Shown: positions 1-10,101, numbered from the stretch's first letter. The stretch is 64,000 nucleotides of DNA from Larix kaempferi (GCA_027924585.1 BSBM01000762.1:11690501-11754500), one strand, 5' to 3'. The notes: generated from the sequence alone by a model not told the origin. Numbers and translations are program-made.

Positions 1-114
1 TATACAATCACTGCCTACCATGGGAATAATGCTTTCTTCCTACAAGACGAAGATGATGAACCAGTCATCAAGAGATCAGTAAATGGATGGTTCTTGAAGC
101 ATTATTTCAAGTAA
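1..114 (+). pseudogene. pol: C-terminal tail of a Ty3/gypsy-like polyprotein
   Basis: The frame starting at base 1 is open to a TAA ending at 114 and gives 37 residues. The last part reads VNGWFLKHYFK, the kind of ending (V-N-G-x-x-L-K-x-Y) that closes many plant Ty3/gypsy polyproteins just after the integrase C-terminal domain. The rest of the element lies outside the window on the left. It is not the same family as B, which ends NGLYLKRYYA, or as D, which ends differently. Family assignment rests on this short motif only. An unrelated short ORF is possible but less likely. Confidence 0.5.
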
Positions 115-540
115 AAGCAAGTCCGTCGATCCACACCCCATTGTATATTGCTATTTTTTATTTTCAGTTAGCTTTGTTTCATTTTTGTGATACGCAAAAG
201 GAAAAAGAGGAAGGGAGTAAGGGCCACTAGTCTACATGTTCTTGATACCTCATAGGGAGGATAGCATACTCAGTTGCAGCCGTGGTTAACATCTATTTTT
301 GCTTCCAGCAAGGAAAGAACTAGAAAGCCCGAAAATGGCTAGTTTCCGAGCAATTTCGAGCCGAAGGATAGAGCCACTATGAAAAGAATGAGAAAAAACA
401 GCCATAAAAGTGTCTTCCGCAACTAAAAAGGACTAAATGCGCTTCTTCCATAGCAAAATAATATTGGACGGATAGGATCAAGGAGCGTATTAGATCAATG
501 GTTAAAATGGCGTTCCACAAGTTCGTTTTTTCGTTCCTGC
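115..540 (+). other. Non-coding 3' region with a purine-rich tract
   Basis: No credible ORF is seen. A purine-rich run at about 195-217 (AAAAGGAAAAAGAGGAAGGG) follows the polyprotein stop and could be the polypurine tract of that element. I could not identify an LTR start (TG) with a matching partner, so the boundary of the element is unresolved. Confidence 0.35.
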
Positions 541-940
541 AATCTGCATTGCGAATTGCGGTGCGACAATTTTCTAGAGAGCGCAAAGATAAGTTTCCGC
601 ATTGTGGATTGCAGATTGCGGAGAGATAGTTTTCCAAATGGTGAAAAAGTATGTTTCTAAATCACGCATTCTGCATTGCGGATTGCTGAATGATGATTTT
701 CCAAGGGGCAAAAAAGTAAGTTTTTGAATCCCGCATTCCACATTGCAGATTGTGGATTGTGGAGAGGCCATTTTCCAGAGACACAAAAAGTAAGTTTCTT
801 AATTCCGCATTGTGGATTACGGATTGCGGAAAGGCAATCATCCAAGAGGCGCAAAGGCAAGTTTTCGAATCCTGCTTTCCGCATTGCGGATTGCGGATTG
901 CGGAAAGATAATTGTGGATCAAAAGAAGTTTTACAAAGCA
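541..940. repeat. Minisatellite of about six 67-74 bp units
   Basis: The core CGCATTGCGGATTGCGGA recurs at about 541 (degenerate), 598, 665, 732, 806 and 880. Each core is followed by a pyrimidine-rich stretch (TTTTCCAAGNGG) and an A-rich stretch ending in AAGT(T). Units 2 and 3 are 67 bp and units 4 and 5 are 74 bp, because an extra GATTG(C/T)GGATTG copy is present inside the core. The core is itself built from 7-bp GATTGCG steps. Open frames on the minus strand (377-971) and on the plus strand (724-948) exist only because the repeat is free of stops, and they are not genes. It lies about 430 bp downstream of the gypsy tail, a place where tandem repeats are known in some plant gypsy elements. 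Confidence 0.8.
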
Positions 941-2034
941 AATCGTAGTCGCAGGGAATGAATATCTTCACAGAAAAGCAGCGCGTTTGAGAGAGGCTAA
1001 AGAAATATGTTTCAGTTAACTCTCCTAATCAACCTAAAACGGCCCGATCCGAAGGATGCGCAGGTGGCTTCCACGGGCCAATGGCACACTACCAACGCAA
1101 GTGATTCCCTTCCTCTAGGCATGACAGAATTAGAGGCTGTTGATTTAGAAGACTCATCTCGAATGACCTCATCATTACCAATCCAAGTTGTTATGAATCA
1201 GTAACGATATTTTGATGTTTTGTAAGCTTATAAAGGCAGGTTCCGAAGAGGACCAAAAGGTTGGATGTTTTAGATTCAGAAGTATTACTGCTCTGTGCTT
1301 GTATTGAACTCAGCCTCTTAATTAAATGAGAAGACCCGATTCTGGAGCTTGTGATTCTTATGATGTGTGTTCTGATGTCTGTTATTTCCTGTGTATGTGT
1401 TCTTTCTTTGTATTTCCATTGATTTTTGACTTCTTCAATACCTAAATATCAAGACTACATGGTCTGGAGTTCATGCCTCCATGCTCCAGATGCATATGAC
1501 TAGGTATTCCAACCTTTTCCTCTCAAATTTTCAGGTTAGATATCATTTTCAAATGCTCTAACCTTGTGACCAAACTTGTTTTCTTTATCTGCCTTCAATC
1601 GCTGATTACTCTAACGTGAAAGAACCCCATCTACCTTGCCTCCTGGATCTGCAATCATGGACTGAATCTATCATTAGTGACTGGAAACCCAATGAAGTTG
1701 ACTGCATGCCCAACTTTCCTCGTGTTCTTAACTCCCAACCAACCACAAACCCATTTTAATTGATTATTTGAAGGTCTAACCACCATTGTTACCAATAAAC
1801 CAGTCCATTCAAGCTGTATCCTATTGCTGGAAGCACTAAAGAGAGATCCCTCTCTATGGTCGGAAAGGTTATTTTTCTGTCCACTAAATATTGGTTTGCA
1901 ATAGTTACCTCATGGTCTTTCCTACCGCAACCCAGGAAAATATTGATTGATAACATAGAACTCCAAATCAAACTCTTATATGATGACGATCCACTTCGAG
2001 TACTTAACCCCAATTATTTGACATGAAAAAAAGT
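941..2034. other. No gene recognised; TATA-like element near 1229
   Basis: No open frame here resembles a known protein. The minus-strand ORF 1789-2013 (74 codons) and the plus-strand ORF 1007-1204 show no motif. A TATAAA motif at 1229-1234, with T-rich sequence downstream, would fit an LTR promoter, but no second copy of this sequence is in the window, so an LTR cannot be demonstrated. Confidence 0.4.
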
Positions 2035-2037
2035 GTT

Positions 2038-2577
2038 TCATGGGGTTAGAGTCAGCAACCACGATGGTTTTTCTATGAAAATGTAATGTCGGAAGCATTG
2101 GCCAGTATGAACAATTTCCAAAGCAAGTTTTTTCAATTGCAAATATCGAAGTTGAGTGCCAATAGGGCCCTTGATAAGATAATATATCACATGATCTTGG
2201 TGCAAACCATTGTCTTGCACTAAAAATGTTCTGGTAGTAGATGCAAAAGCAACAAGATAAAGCCCAAAATAGAGTGCATAGTTAGAATGACTCAAAAGTG
2301 GGGTTGATGTAAGAGGCTTTTTCAAGGAATCAAAATAATGTTGATATTTATCATCAAACACAAAGGATACTCCTTTCTTAAGTAAATTCATAAAACCTTT
2401 GGTGTTTTTTGCATAATTTTCAATAAAACACTGTAAGAATTTTTCCTTCCCTTTCAAACTTTCGATTTGGGCGATATTACGAGGAGGAGTTAATTTGAGA
2501 ATCACCTCAACCTTTACGCGGTCAAGTATAATCTCATACCTGGAAATGATGAAGCCAATAAAATGACTCAATTCCAC
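2038..2577 (-). pseudogene. pol: Element A RT thumb / RNase H fragment
   Basis: This 179-residue frame matches B at about 42290-42790 by eye. Shared landmarks are the linker KVEVILKLTPP, the block LLKKGVSFVFDDKYQHYFDSLKK (LLKKETPFIWDERAQQPFDALNK in B), and HVIYYLIKGPIGTQLRYLQLKKLALEIV. The RNase H start reads LYLVAFAST, so the usual first catalytic Asp is missing, as in B and C. The product would have closed the RT palm/thumb and begun RNase H, which removes RNA from the RNA-DNA hybrid during cDNA synthesis. A stop and unrelated sequence follow at about 2035, so the domain is truncated. Confidence 0.8.
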
Positions 2578-3023
2578 ACAAGAATGGACTTATATGGGTT
2601 CAAACACATATTGTAATATCGATAGTGAAGAAAAATCTCATGTTGGTGAGCGACATGATCGATATGGTTATGCAAATAGGTAGGGATATCATCAATAGAC
2701 ACTTGTACAATATACTTGATGTCATGGAAAGCATTGGCCATGGCTAGCTCGAAAGTGGTCCTAGCAATTTTAAGACCAAATTGTAGCTTACAATAAGCAA
2801 AAGTACCCCAAGGAAAATTGAAGGTCGTATTGTGTTGGTTAGTTGGTTTGATTTCAATTTGATTATAGCTAGAGAAACCATCCATAAATGAGAATATTTC
2901 ACATCCAACACAATCATCAATAATCTTATCAATGAAGGGGACATGTCGCATTAAGATTGCTATAATAAATGCAAACATAGATAATGCCTTGTTTTTTAGT
3001 GAAAGGGATGGGATTGGAAACAC
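2568..3023 (-). pseudogene. pol: Element A reverse transcriptase fragment
   Basis: The 151-residue frame holds RT palm motifs: FSFMDGFSSYNQIEIKP (first catalytic Asp in MDG), HNTTFNFPWGTFAY, and the YxDD box altered to VSIDD. A shift of frame is needed to join the next fragment at 2577, and the overlap between the two ORFs marks that frameshift. The order RT then RNase H on the minus strand is that of B and C. It is not functional, given the frameshift and the missing N-terminal fingers. Confidence 0.85.
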
Positions 3024-3195
3024 ATTCAGTCAAAGAAACATGATAAATGAAACCATCACGAAGTAGCTTTTAGACCTCCACCTTTATAGTGATATCCTTT
3101 CGATCATGGACCAGTCAAATATTATACCAAATAGATTTGGCTCCGAGGTAAGTTTGGATTTCATATTTGTCAATTTTTGTATTGATGCCAGGCAT

Positions 3196-3801
3196 TTATT
3201 CATAGGAAAAATCAAAAGGATCACATAATTCCTTAAACAAGGTAGTGTATATTGAAATATCATTAGAAGTACACTCAACACCTATTTGATTATTTTCCAT
3301 GATACCAGAATTGACTGATATGTTTATAGGAAATGTCTTTGAAATGTTTCCCAATTTCCCTTCTAATAAAATTTCGTGAAGTTCGTTGGAGAAAAGGAAC
3401 AAAATACATCGACATAAAAAATGAAGGTTTGAAGAGCATCCATCATCTTTCCTGAATTGGCAATCCATGACTTCAATAATTGCCTCATCTGAAGGTAATA
3501 TGTTAGAGAGAAAGTCATGTGAAAGAGATGGAAGAGTATCCCATGAGGGATTGATGTATTTATCGAGAACAACAACTGTGTGAGGATTAGGATTGGGGTC
3601 GGTAGGATCCAACTAGATATCTTGGTAATCAATATTAACCGCTAATAGAAACATGGAATCTCCAAAATAATTAACTTCAATCGGGCTAGGTACAACCCAA
3701 GAATCAAACAATCCAAGGGAACTGCCAATAATAGAAGTGATCATGCAAATAGGAGCTTCCATTTTAGATGTATTAGGTGATAGAAAAGGGAAGGGACCCA
3801 T
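3196..3801 (-). pseudogene. pol: Element A protease-RT linker region
   Basis: Two adjacent minus-strand frames (3613-3801 and 3196-3612) are separated by a stop. The second contains DISIYTTLFKELCDPFDFSYE, matching EVRIYTELCKELRESFAWSYEEM in B at 41570-41640. It also contains LPSDEAIIEVMD, matching LPSDEAIFEAMC at 41287-41320. This is the spacer between protease and RT in the Tat-like family. The run 3084-3195 continues toward RT with stops. Nothing suggests an independent gene. Confidence 0.75.
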
Positions 3802-3921
3802 CTATGATGAATATTTAAGCAAAATGGCACCCACGCCCTCATATGACTTCATCGGATCATCGATAAACAAAATTTTACTGCAGCGGTTCAGGCACAAATC
3901 TAGAGTGCAGCGACTCCGTTG
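3791..3921 (-). repeat. 131-bp host duplication, left copy (flank of B)
   Basis: This block is repeated at 49550-49680 on the other side of B with the same length and about 85-90% identity by eye. On the minus strand both copies read through an ILFIDDPMKSYEGVG segment of element A. The left copy is followed by AAGCT and then the start of B. The right copy begins immediately after B ends. Confidence 0.85.
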
Positions 3922-3926
3922 AAGCT

Positions 3927-6898
3927 TGTTGCATAGGAAAATCATTGCGGACGGCCTCATCCACAAGGTCATGCTCCCTTTATCTCCATTCTAGAACCAT
4001 CATGGAGGAAGAGAAACAAATATTTTAGTCATTTTCATTTAAAATACCAACCTTACGGCCGTACCCATGGGACAATTAGGTCACAGAGGCGGGTACCTGC
4101 TAGGCCCTATCCGTGACTCATATGCTTGTAGCTCGCAGGTAGCGCCGTAACCAAATAGGGCTTCCCCATTAGAAATTTTTTACCAATGAAAATTGAAATA
4201 AAAACTATTAAATGAAAGAGGAGGATGAGATAGAGCTTACCTGCTCCAGACGGCTCGATGAAGGACTGCTTGTAGCTCCCAGAATCAACAACTAAAATCC
4301 AAGGTGAAAACTAACCAAAAACTGCAAATTGGGTAAAAAGTGAAAATGAATTGTAAATTGTAATTTTTTTATTACTATTTACAGTTTTGGAAACCCACTT
4401 GTCTATATTTTTCATCGTTTTAAGCTGTTTTGGACTAATGTAATGTCTTGGAGAAGCATTTTTTACTAGATTTCTTCAACGAGAGTTGATTTTTGATCAT
4501 TTCGCGCCTACGGCATGTATATTTCACACCTGGCATATAAGTTAGATGTCATTTTCACATGCATTATGGATTTGAACTTTTGACCATTTTCATCAACCCT
4601 AGGTGCAACCCCGCTCTTAACCAACATGGAGCCTTCACATTGTTATAGAAGTGTCATTATTTGGTGGTAGGGCCTTTCCGAACAAGGGTACCCTAGTTAG
4701 AACACCATTTTCATTATGGTTCCCATGGCGTCGTTTTTCCTTAAGATCGGGAGTCCTTTGTAGTTACGCCATGACTTTGTGATAAAGACTCATACTCTAC
4801 TTTGTCTTATGCTAGCCATCGCCCATAAGGACTCCCCCCATTTTGTACCAAGTTGTGATTGCATTGCATCATCCTGCTTGCCACTTGAGCCTTGTGCCGG
4901 CTCCTGCTTACTCAATTGTTAGCCTGGTGCCTAAGCACTTTCCCTGTCGAGCCGTGTAGAGCTTCCATTTTCCCTTCACGGTTTGAAGACCTTTTGACCC
5001 TGAGGAAACATCCCCGAGTGTCTACATATCGCACACGATTCCTTGCATTGATCATAGGTATGTTGCACTGCTTGGGAATAGTCTGCCTGCTGCTTGACAC
5101 TCGTTCCCTCATTTGTTGTACTATAAGCAATTTTATTCTTTTTCAAGCTTTACAAATCTGAAAAAGACCAAAAAAATCAAATATTCCAAAAAGCCGGATG
5201 GGAGAATATTTACATCTTATTGTTAGCAGCTGTTGTGTCTCCTTTGAACAGAGCATTCATTCCACTCCATACATTATGAGTCAGGACTATAGTAGGACCT
5301 TAGGAGTTGTACTCATTTCTCAGTTTTACTCCATCGATTGGTTAAGCTTCCAGTCACTATGGAGCCCTTTGTTGATGCCTGCTGCATCGCATAGTCTATG
5401 TCGAGTCTATGCTGCCTGAGTCTATCCATCTGCTCATGCTCTTGTTCAAAAGAAGTCCTGAAACCAGAGTTGGCCACTCCTCAGATCTTTTGACTATTGC
5501 ATGTCGGCCATCCTTATTGAGTCAGTTCATTTCACTTGAGCTCTTCCAAATCTTTTAGCGTAGTTGTTACCTCGTGCTGGTTGATTGGGATGCCTTAATG
5601 CCCTCCTTCTAGTGAGTTTCGTTCCATTGACATCAACTCATTTATTTCGGAATTTGAGACTTAGAGTTCGGTTGAGTACCTTGAGGCTTGCAGTCATTAG
5701 TGGTAGGTTCTCTCTCCATTGACAGTTTTGGAAATACATCAATGTCCTGTGATCGATGGATTCATCTTAGTGTTTGACTTCAACACATATATTCACACTA
5801 TGATGATTGTACTCTGTGCCTTGATGCCCATTTTCATTATTGGTGGGTTACCTTGCGTCTGTTAACGGTATACATCATTGATCGGTAATTAGATGATGTC
5901 ACATCAGGTTCGACCTCAACACCTTTATTCACTTGATGGGACTTGCACTGTAGATGATTTGTGTAGAAGACCTCAAGCGATAGTGGCATTCAATATGCTA
6001 CTTATGATCATGACTTTACATCTGAGATATCACCTCTCAAACATCAGCAGTTTGTACCTCCAATATTGCACCAGTTGTTTCCTTTTCAATAGGAGACCAT
6101 ATCTTACTGTCAATGGTTATGGTTATGACCACTTATGACATATATTCATAATGTACTACCTATTCATGGCCATTGTATCAGATTGTTGTACTATACCAAC
6201 ATGTACTCAGAGATACTATTGTATTATGACGAGTGAGCTACTCTCTCCAGTTGTGTCTCCATCACTCCACTTCTAAGATTTATAATGTATTTCGGCCATC
6301 GTAGCACCATTCTCTGACCTCACACATTAGGGGGCATTTGTTACAACGCAGTTCTCCACCTTGTGAGCATCAACACTCTTTGTCCTTCAAGATCCATTTT
6401 CACTGACTCAAATTCACTTTATGTCCTTCAGAAACAATATTCCCTATTTTTCTTCCTGTACGCTAGTTGTTCCACTTTAGCCAGCGTACACGCGAGTTGT
6501 TCCACCATAGCCCGCAGGTACCAAGTAAAATGGTAAAAATCATTAGAAAATTACTTTTTACTCCCAAAAGGCGGTCTTAGGGTGACCTTTGGCCCTCCAT
6601 GTGCCCCAAAACGCCTTGATGTGTCCTTTCAATTACCTTTGGAAGGCTATATATTGAGCTCTTATGGCATATGGAAGGGAGGAGAAAGGGAAAGAAAGAT
6701 AACTCTAGTGGATTTTTGTTGTGGCTTGAGTCTACACTTATTGATCCTTGTTGTTGTGAACTCCTTATGTTTACCTACCAAACTCCTATCCTAGTTTGAG
6801 TTTGACATTACATGGAGGATTGAAGTGGTGGAGGCACAAGTGGAGAGACCCAGTTCTTGGTTCAGATTGGTTGCCGGCTAGAGGTCGTATATTGTACT
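3927..6898 (+). repeat. Element B 5' LTR, first part
   Basis: This matches 46188 to about 49182 over its whole length with scattered substitutions and small indels. It begins TGTTGCATAGG. A purine-rich GGAGGAAGAGAAAC lies about 80 bp inside both LTR copies. It looks like a polypurine tract, so the true LTR edge could be there, but no TG follows it, whereas TGTT/AACA ends and near-matching flanks support 3927. No gene is present, and short ORFs such as 4892-5161 and 5893-6138 are not conserved. A TATATAT at about 6645 is the best TATA candidate. D is inserted after 6898. Confidence 0.8.
6894..6898. repeat. Target-site duplication of D (GTACT), left
   Basis: GTACT immediately precedes the D LTR and recurs at 20460-20464. 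The empty counterpart in the B 3' LTR reads TATTGTACTTCTTG (about 49180), so the site is a single copy there. Confidence 0.95.
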
Positions 6899-7432
6899 TG
6901 TTGGGCCCAGGTCGGGACAAAGTTTTGGTAACACCTTCTTTGATAAGCAAAGAAAGCTGAGCCTAACGCAGCTCGGAAATATAATTTTGTCTAAGTCCTA
7001 AGGGTGCTACGAAGTTGTGCGCAACATCCAAGTTTTGGAAGCACCGCAAAGACCAATGCTGCGAGGAAGCAGTGCTGCGAAGCAGTCAGGACACGTGGAG
7101 CCAGCAAAGAGGAGTGCTGGACAAGGATCAGATGCAGGTATCGGATGGACTAGTAATGGTCTAATTTTGGAAAGATGCTCTAGGAGTGCCAAGCGGCGGG
7201 CACGAGCAAATCAGGAAGGCGACCAATGCACGAGTTTGTTGAGGAAAGCGACGTCTTGGCATGCCTGATGGGTGAAACAGTTAGAGATGAACGATTCTAT
7301 GAAAGAGATCTGTTGGCACGTGTGCGACAGGGAGGCCGGTAACGAAAGAATGAAGACGTGGATAACCGCCACGATGAAGCAGACGCTACTAGATGCCAAC
7401 AAGCCAGTTTAGGGAAACCAACACAGTTTTGT

Positions 7433-7458
7433 AAACCCTAAGGGTTTTTGGGTTTAGG
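7433..7458 (+). promoter_or_regulatory. Telo-box palindrome in D LTR (5' copy)
   Basis: AAACCCTAAGGGTTT is a perfect palindrome of the plant telomere unit, followed at once by TTGGGTTTAGG. The plant telo-box AAACCCTAA is known from promoters of growth genes. The same block occurs at 19405-19430 in the 3' LTR, 40-65 bp before a TATA-like CTATTTAAG, so it sits where LTR promoter elements are expected. Regulatory use is inference. Confidence 0.5.
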
Positions 7459-7497
7459 TCTTCGGCTTTGTAAAGACATGACCTTAGAGGCATGATC

Positions 7498-7506
7498 TAT
7501 TTAAGA
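7498..7506 (+). promoter_or_regulatory. TATA-like box of D LTR
   Basis: CTATTTAAG is kept in both LTR copies (also 19469-19477), about 45 bp after the telo-box. It is the best candidate for the core promoter that would drive genomic RNA. No better TATAAA lies nearby in this LTR. Confidence 0.4.
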
Positions 7507-8488
7507 ATACAATTTTGTATGGGATGGGGTTACTGTGTGGTTATGTTTTTGGATTAGTTTGTTGTTATATTGAAAAATCTCTCTGAGCTAAGAAGATTGA
7601 AAAGGCTCTGTAGCTGTCTATGCAAAGACCTATCTGAGAGGAAGGAGAGTTTGCAGATGAGTGCGCAGACTAAGAATGTTTGTCCCCCTCCCTTTTAAAG
7701 AAATATATTACCAACCGTTCTTGTGGACGTAGCTTCCCACCCGGGGGAGTGAACCACGTTAAATCTCGTGTTGTGTGGTTGTGATTTATAAATGAATGCT
7801 TACCTATGTTTTCTATTAATGAATGTCTAAATGTTTCCTGGCATACTGTTATGAAGAGAGATTTTATATGCATTTTCCATTAGAGAAGTATGGAAATGAT
7901 ATGTTAAGTTCCATATGAATAGGTTAATGGTGAACATTTATTCTTATGTATGAAGGTATTGAATCAGTCATTTAGTTAAGTACTTTCTTGCACACAGTAA
8001 AGGGACGTACACAGTGGATTAGATTAGTCGTCTATGTTGAATCATGACATCTTGAGTTAATGAATGAATGTTAGAAGGATAGTCAGTTAAGCACCTGAAT
8101 GAATGGATGAGTGATATTCATTTTAGTGCCTTAAGAATTTTCAAGATAATCCAAGTATAGAATAAAGTTGGATTGTTCACAGCTTCAGTTGAAGTCCCGT
8201 GGTAGAAGAGTATAGTGGTGCAGACCGCAGCGTTTCCCATCACTACGCAGTCTCATCTCGCAGCACATATCATCTGTTGTGTTGCATAATATGCCCATCC
8301 AAGCAACTTATCACTTACTGTGGAAACCTGGTTCCACAGTACCCCATAGATACACCTCGAGTGAGACCTCAACCTGCTCACAGGTTGTTGCCGAAAAAGC
8401 ATGTGTGAAGGGGTTTTGTTGGTCAAGGGGAAACCGTAAAGAACCTGGGACTTATAAGAAAACCTCTGGGTCAGTTATAGCCAACAAA

Positions 8489-8506
8489 TGGCTCTGTTGC
8501 CACGCT
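8489..8506 (+). other. Primer-binding site of D
   Basis: TGGCTCTGTTGCCACGCT starts two bases after the LTR end (AA spacer). It resembles the tRNA-Asp-type site used by several plant gypsy elements (TGGCGCCGTTGCCGGGGA is the usual form) but with substitutions. E has TGGTTCTGTTGCCGGGACC in the same place, which supports the assignment. Confidence 0.7.
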
Positions 8507-8532
8507 AGAATCCGTGATGAGTTGCAACCATT

Positions 8533-9042
8533 ATGTGTGACGAAGAATACCAGTTCCCGAAAGGATTTGACAACTGGCATCCTGAAAAGACAGAAATCCA
8601 AGCTTGGTGGGACAAGACCAGAAGAGACTTTGCAAGGAAAGAGAATAGACATCCGCGTCTATTTGACACACAGTGGTCGGATAGATATCTATTCAACGAT
8701 ATTCATGAGATTTTCTGGGCATCATTTCCCAACGAGCTACACGCGTGGATCTCGCGGCTCGCAGAAAAGAAAACTTGTTTTCAAGGAGGAGTTCCTACAG
8801 AGTGGACTCCTGAGCTCATAACGCAGCTCAAAGCAATAGACAGCCCATTGACATGCGCAGTTGATTTTTGGGTCGATCATATGCTAGAAGGCTTCGTAAC
8901 AGAATTTGTTGTAGACACACTCAAATCCTATAGCCAAGCAGAAGAATATTTTTTTGGAGGATTCCAAGGTAAGCTACTAAACAATCTCAGTCTCTACATT
9001 AAGATGTTATTAGCTGAGAAAGGTGTTTTAAGAATGCAGTAA
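8533..9042 (+). CDS. Leader ORF (ORF0) of element D, unknown function
   Basis: An intact frame of 169 codons starts 26 bp after the primer site and ends before gag. I do not recognise the family. It has no signal peptide, no zinc finger and no long hydrophobic segment. It is rich in Trp and acidic residues (EIQAWWDKTRRDFA near residues 21-34, CFQGGVPTEWTPELITQLKAI in the middle, SYSQAEEYFFGGF near 140). A clearly homologous but broken frame lies in the same place in E (37812-38294, minus), with the shared blocks FQGG.PT.WT.ELI.... and SYS.AE.YFF.G. Conservation between two diverged sister elements argues that it was a real protein. It could be an N-terminal Gag extension, since Gag follows about 350 bp later in another ORF. 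Confidence 0.65.
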   Translation: MCDEEYQFPKGFDNWHPEKTEIQAWWDKTRRDFARKENRHPRLFDTQWSDRYLFNDIHEIFWASFPNELHAWISRLAEKKTCFQGGVPTEWTPELITQLKAIDSPLTCAVDFWVDHMLEGFVTEFVVDTLKSYSQAEEYFFGGFQGKLLNNLSLYIKMLLAEKGVLRMQ

Positions 9043-9396
9043 TATTCTTAAGTTTGTCATGGTAAACAGTATGTTTAGTGATTCGGACGAAGAAACACAT
9101 AATCTTAGAAGTGGTAAGAGATATAAATTTAATAAGAATCTTGGAGGCCCTGGACTCCATATTGATACTGAGATCCCGTGTAACATTGACAACGAAGCCG
9201 CACTGCCATTTACTCATGAGAACCCACTGGCTGCAGAGACCATCCATCATTATCTCAAAACCCACCTGCTACGCAGCCCACCCCACAGAAAACTTAGCCC
9301 AGTACATCTCTCTTGATAGTCCCATTTGTTTTCACTGCGCAGAGCCTTTTATAGCATCCGCGCACTAATTCAAGCACTCCACCACCTAGTAGAACA
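9043..9396 (+). other. Spacer between leader ORF and gag in D
   Basis: No protein motif is found in any frame. The overlapping ORFs 9059-9316 and 9078-9368 lack similarity to the corresponding part of E, so I treat this as leader sequence before the Gag start at 9397. Confidence 0.5.
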
Positions 9397-10101
9397 ATGG
9401 CACACATGGATACGAAGCTACCAATATTCAAAGGAGCTGGCCTAGAAGACCCTGACCAGCACTGGTTTCTTTGTGAATCCATATGGAGTGTAAGACAAAT
9501 CCAGGATGATGCAGTGAAGAGATCACAGCTCATCACCACTTTCAAAGATAGAGCTTTACATTGGTTTATGAAGTACTCAACCACACAGCCACGAACCCTC
9601 GTAAAAATTAAAGCTACGCTCGTGGCTGAGTTCAAGAAACCTAAATCTGAATCTCAGTGTATAACCGAGTTGAAGGAAATAAAGCAGAAACCGACTGAAA
9701 TGGTTTGGGAGTTTGATCAGAAGTTCAAGACCATATTAGACCAAGTAATCTTTTTTATAGCTCCGGCACAACACAAGGAATGGTTCATTGTTGTCTTGTT
9801 TCCCCATATTAGATTACCATTGATGCAGCAGAAGGTTGAGTCACAGGAAGAGGCCTTGGAGACCGCAATGAAGCTAGAAGCTTCGCCGATTGGTGAGACT
9901 AGTTCTGGGATGTCTCAGATCCAAAACCAGCTGACCACCCTGACACTAGAACTACAAAGCATGAAGAATGGCAAAGAACAAAGGTATGAACCTAGACATC
10001 AGATATGGTGTACAGGTTGTAAAGGAGAAGGCCATGACCAGGATCATTGCTCGTTATTCTGCGACTATCTTAATAGTGGTGCACCTAACCCATTAAATTA
10101 G
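9397..10101 (+). CDS. gag: Gag capsid region of element D with zinc knuckle
   Basis: These 234 codons form the structural protein that packages element RNA. The capsid-like part has DQHWFLCESIWSV, ALHWFMKYSTTQP, MVWEFDQKFKTILDQV and HKEWFIVVLFPHIRLPL, all shared with E (36854-37549, minus). Near the end, residues about 206-219 form a canonical CCHC knuckle CTGCKGEGHDQDHC. The TAG at 10099 is not the natural end: the same frame goes on with further knuckles to 11031. The start ATG at 9397 is chosen because it precedes the first shared block. Function by family: assembly of the virus-like particle. Confidence 0.85.
   Translation: MAHMDTKLPIFKGAGLEDPDQHWFLCESIWSVRQIQDDAVKRSQLITTFKDRALHWFMKYSTTQPRTLVKIKATLVAEFKKPKSESQCITELKEIKQKPTEMVWEFDQKFKTILDQVIFFIAPAQHKEWFIVVLFPHIRLPLMQQKVESQEEALETAMKLEASPIGETSSGMSQIQNQLTTLTLELQSMKNGKEQRYEPRHQIWCTGCKGEGHDQDHCSLFCDYLNSGAPNPLN

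Larger units (their letters stand above)
2035..3926 (-). mobile_element. Element A, 3' part: decayed Tat-type Ty3/gypsy pol
   Basis: Minus-strand remnants appear in the order linker, RT, RNase H (3801 down to 2038), colinear with B (41315-42700) and with C (59186-60200). The copy is cut off near 2035, so integrase and 3' LTR are absent. Upstream (in element sense) it is interrupted at 3926 by B and resumes at 49550 with its protease. It is the oldest layer seen: every frame has stops, and B, a relative of the same lineage, is inserted into it. Confidence 0.75.
6899..8486 (+). repeat. Element D 5' LTR
   Basis: This 1588-bp copy pairs with the 1532-bp copy at 18928-20459. The length difference is explained mostly by about 52 bp at roughly 7263-7315, present only here and bounded by repeated TTGGCA(C/T)G, so a small deletion in the other copy or a local duplication here is likely. 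The short ORFs 7007-7192 and 7017-7268 lie in this repeat and are not genes. Confidence 0.95.

Noticed and set aside
541-940. CRISPR-like array
   Set aside because: Units are contiguous and similar over their full length. There are no unique spacers, and the host is a plant.
377-971. Four overlapping minus-strand ORFs of 70-104 codons and one plus ORF with repetitive peptides
   Set aside because: They are readings of a stop-free minisatellite in several frames, with no motif and no conservation.
4892-6138. ORFs 4892-5161, 5198-5419 and 5893-6138 also seen near 47202-48502
   Set aside because: They are repeated only because both lie in the two LTRs of B. No protein motif is present and frames differ between copies.
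7433-7458. Interstitial telomere repeat
   Set aside because: Only two or three telomere units, palindromic, and identical in both D LTRs, so it belongs to the LTR.
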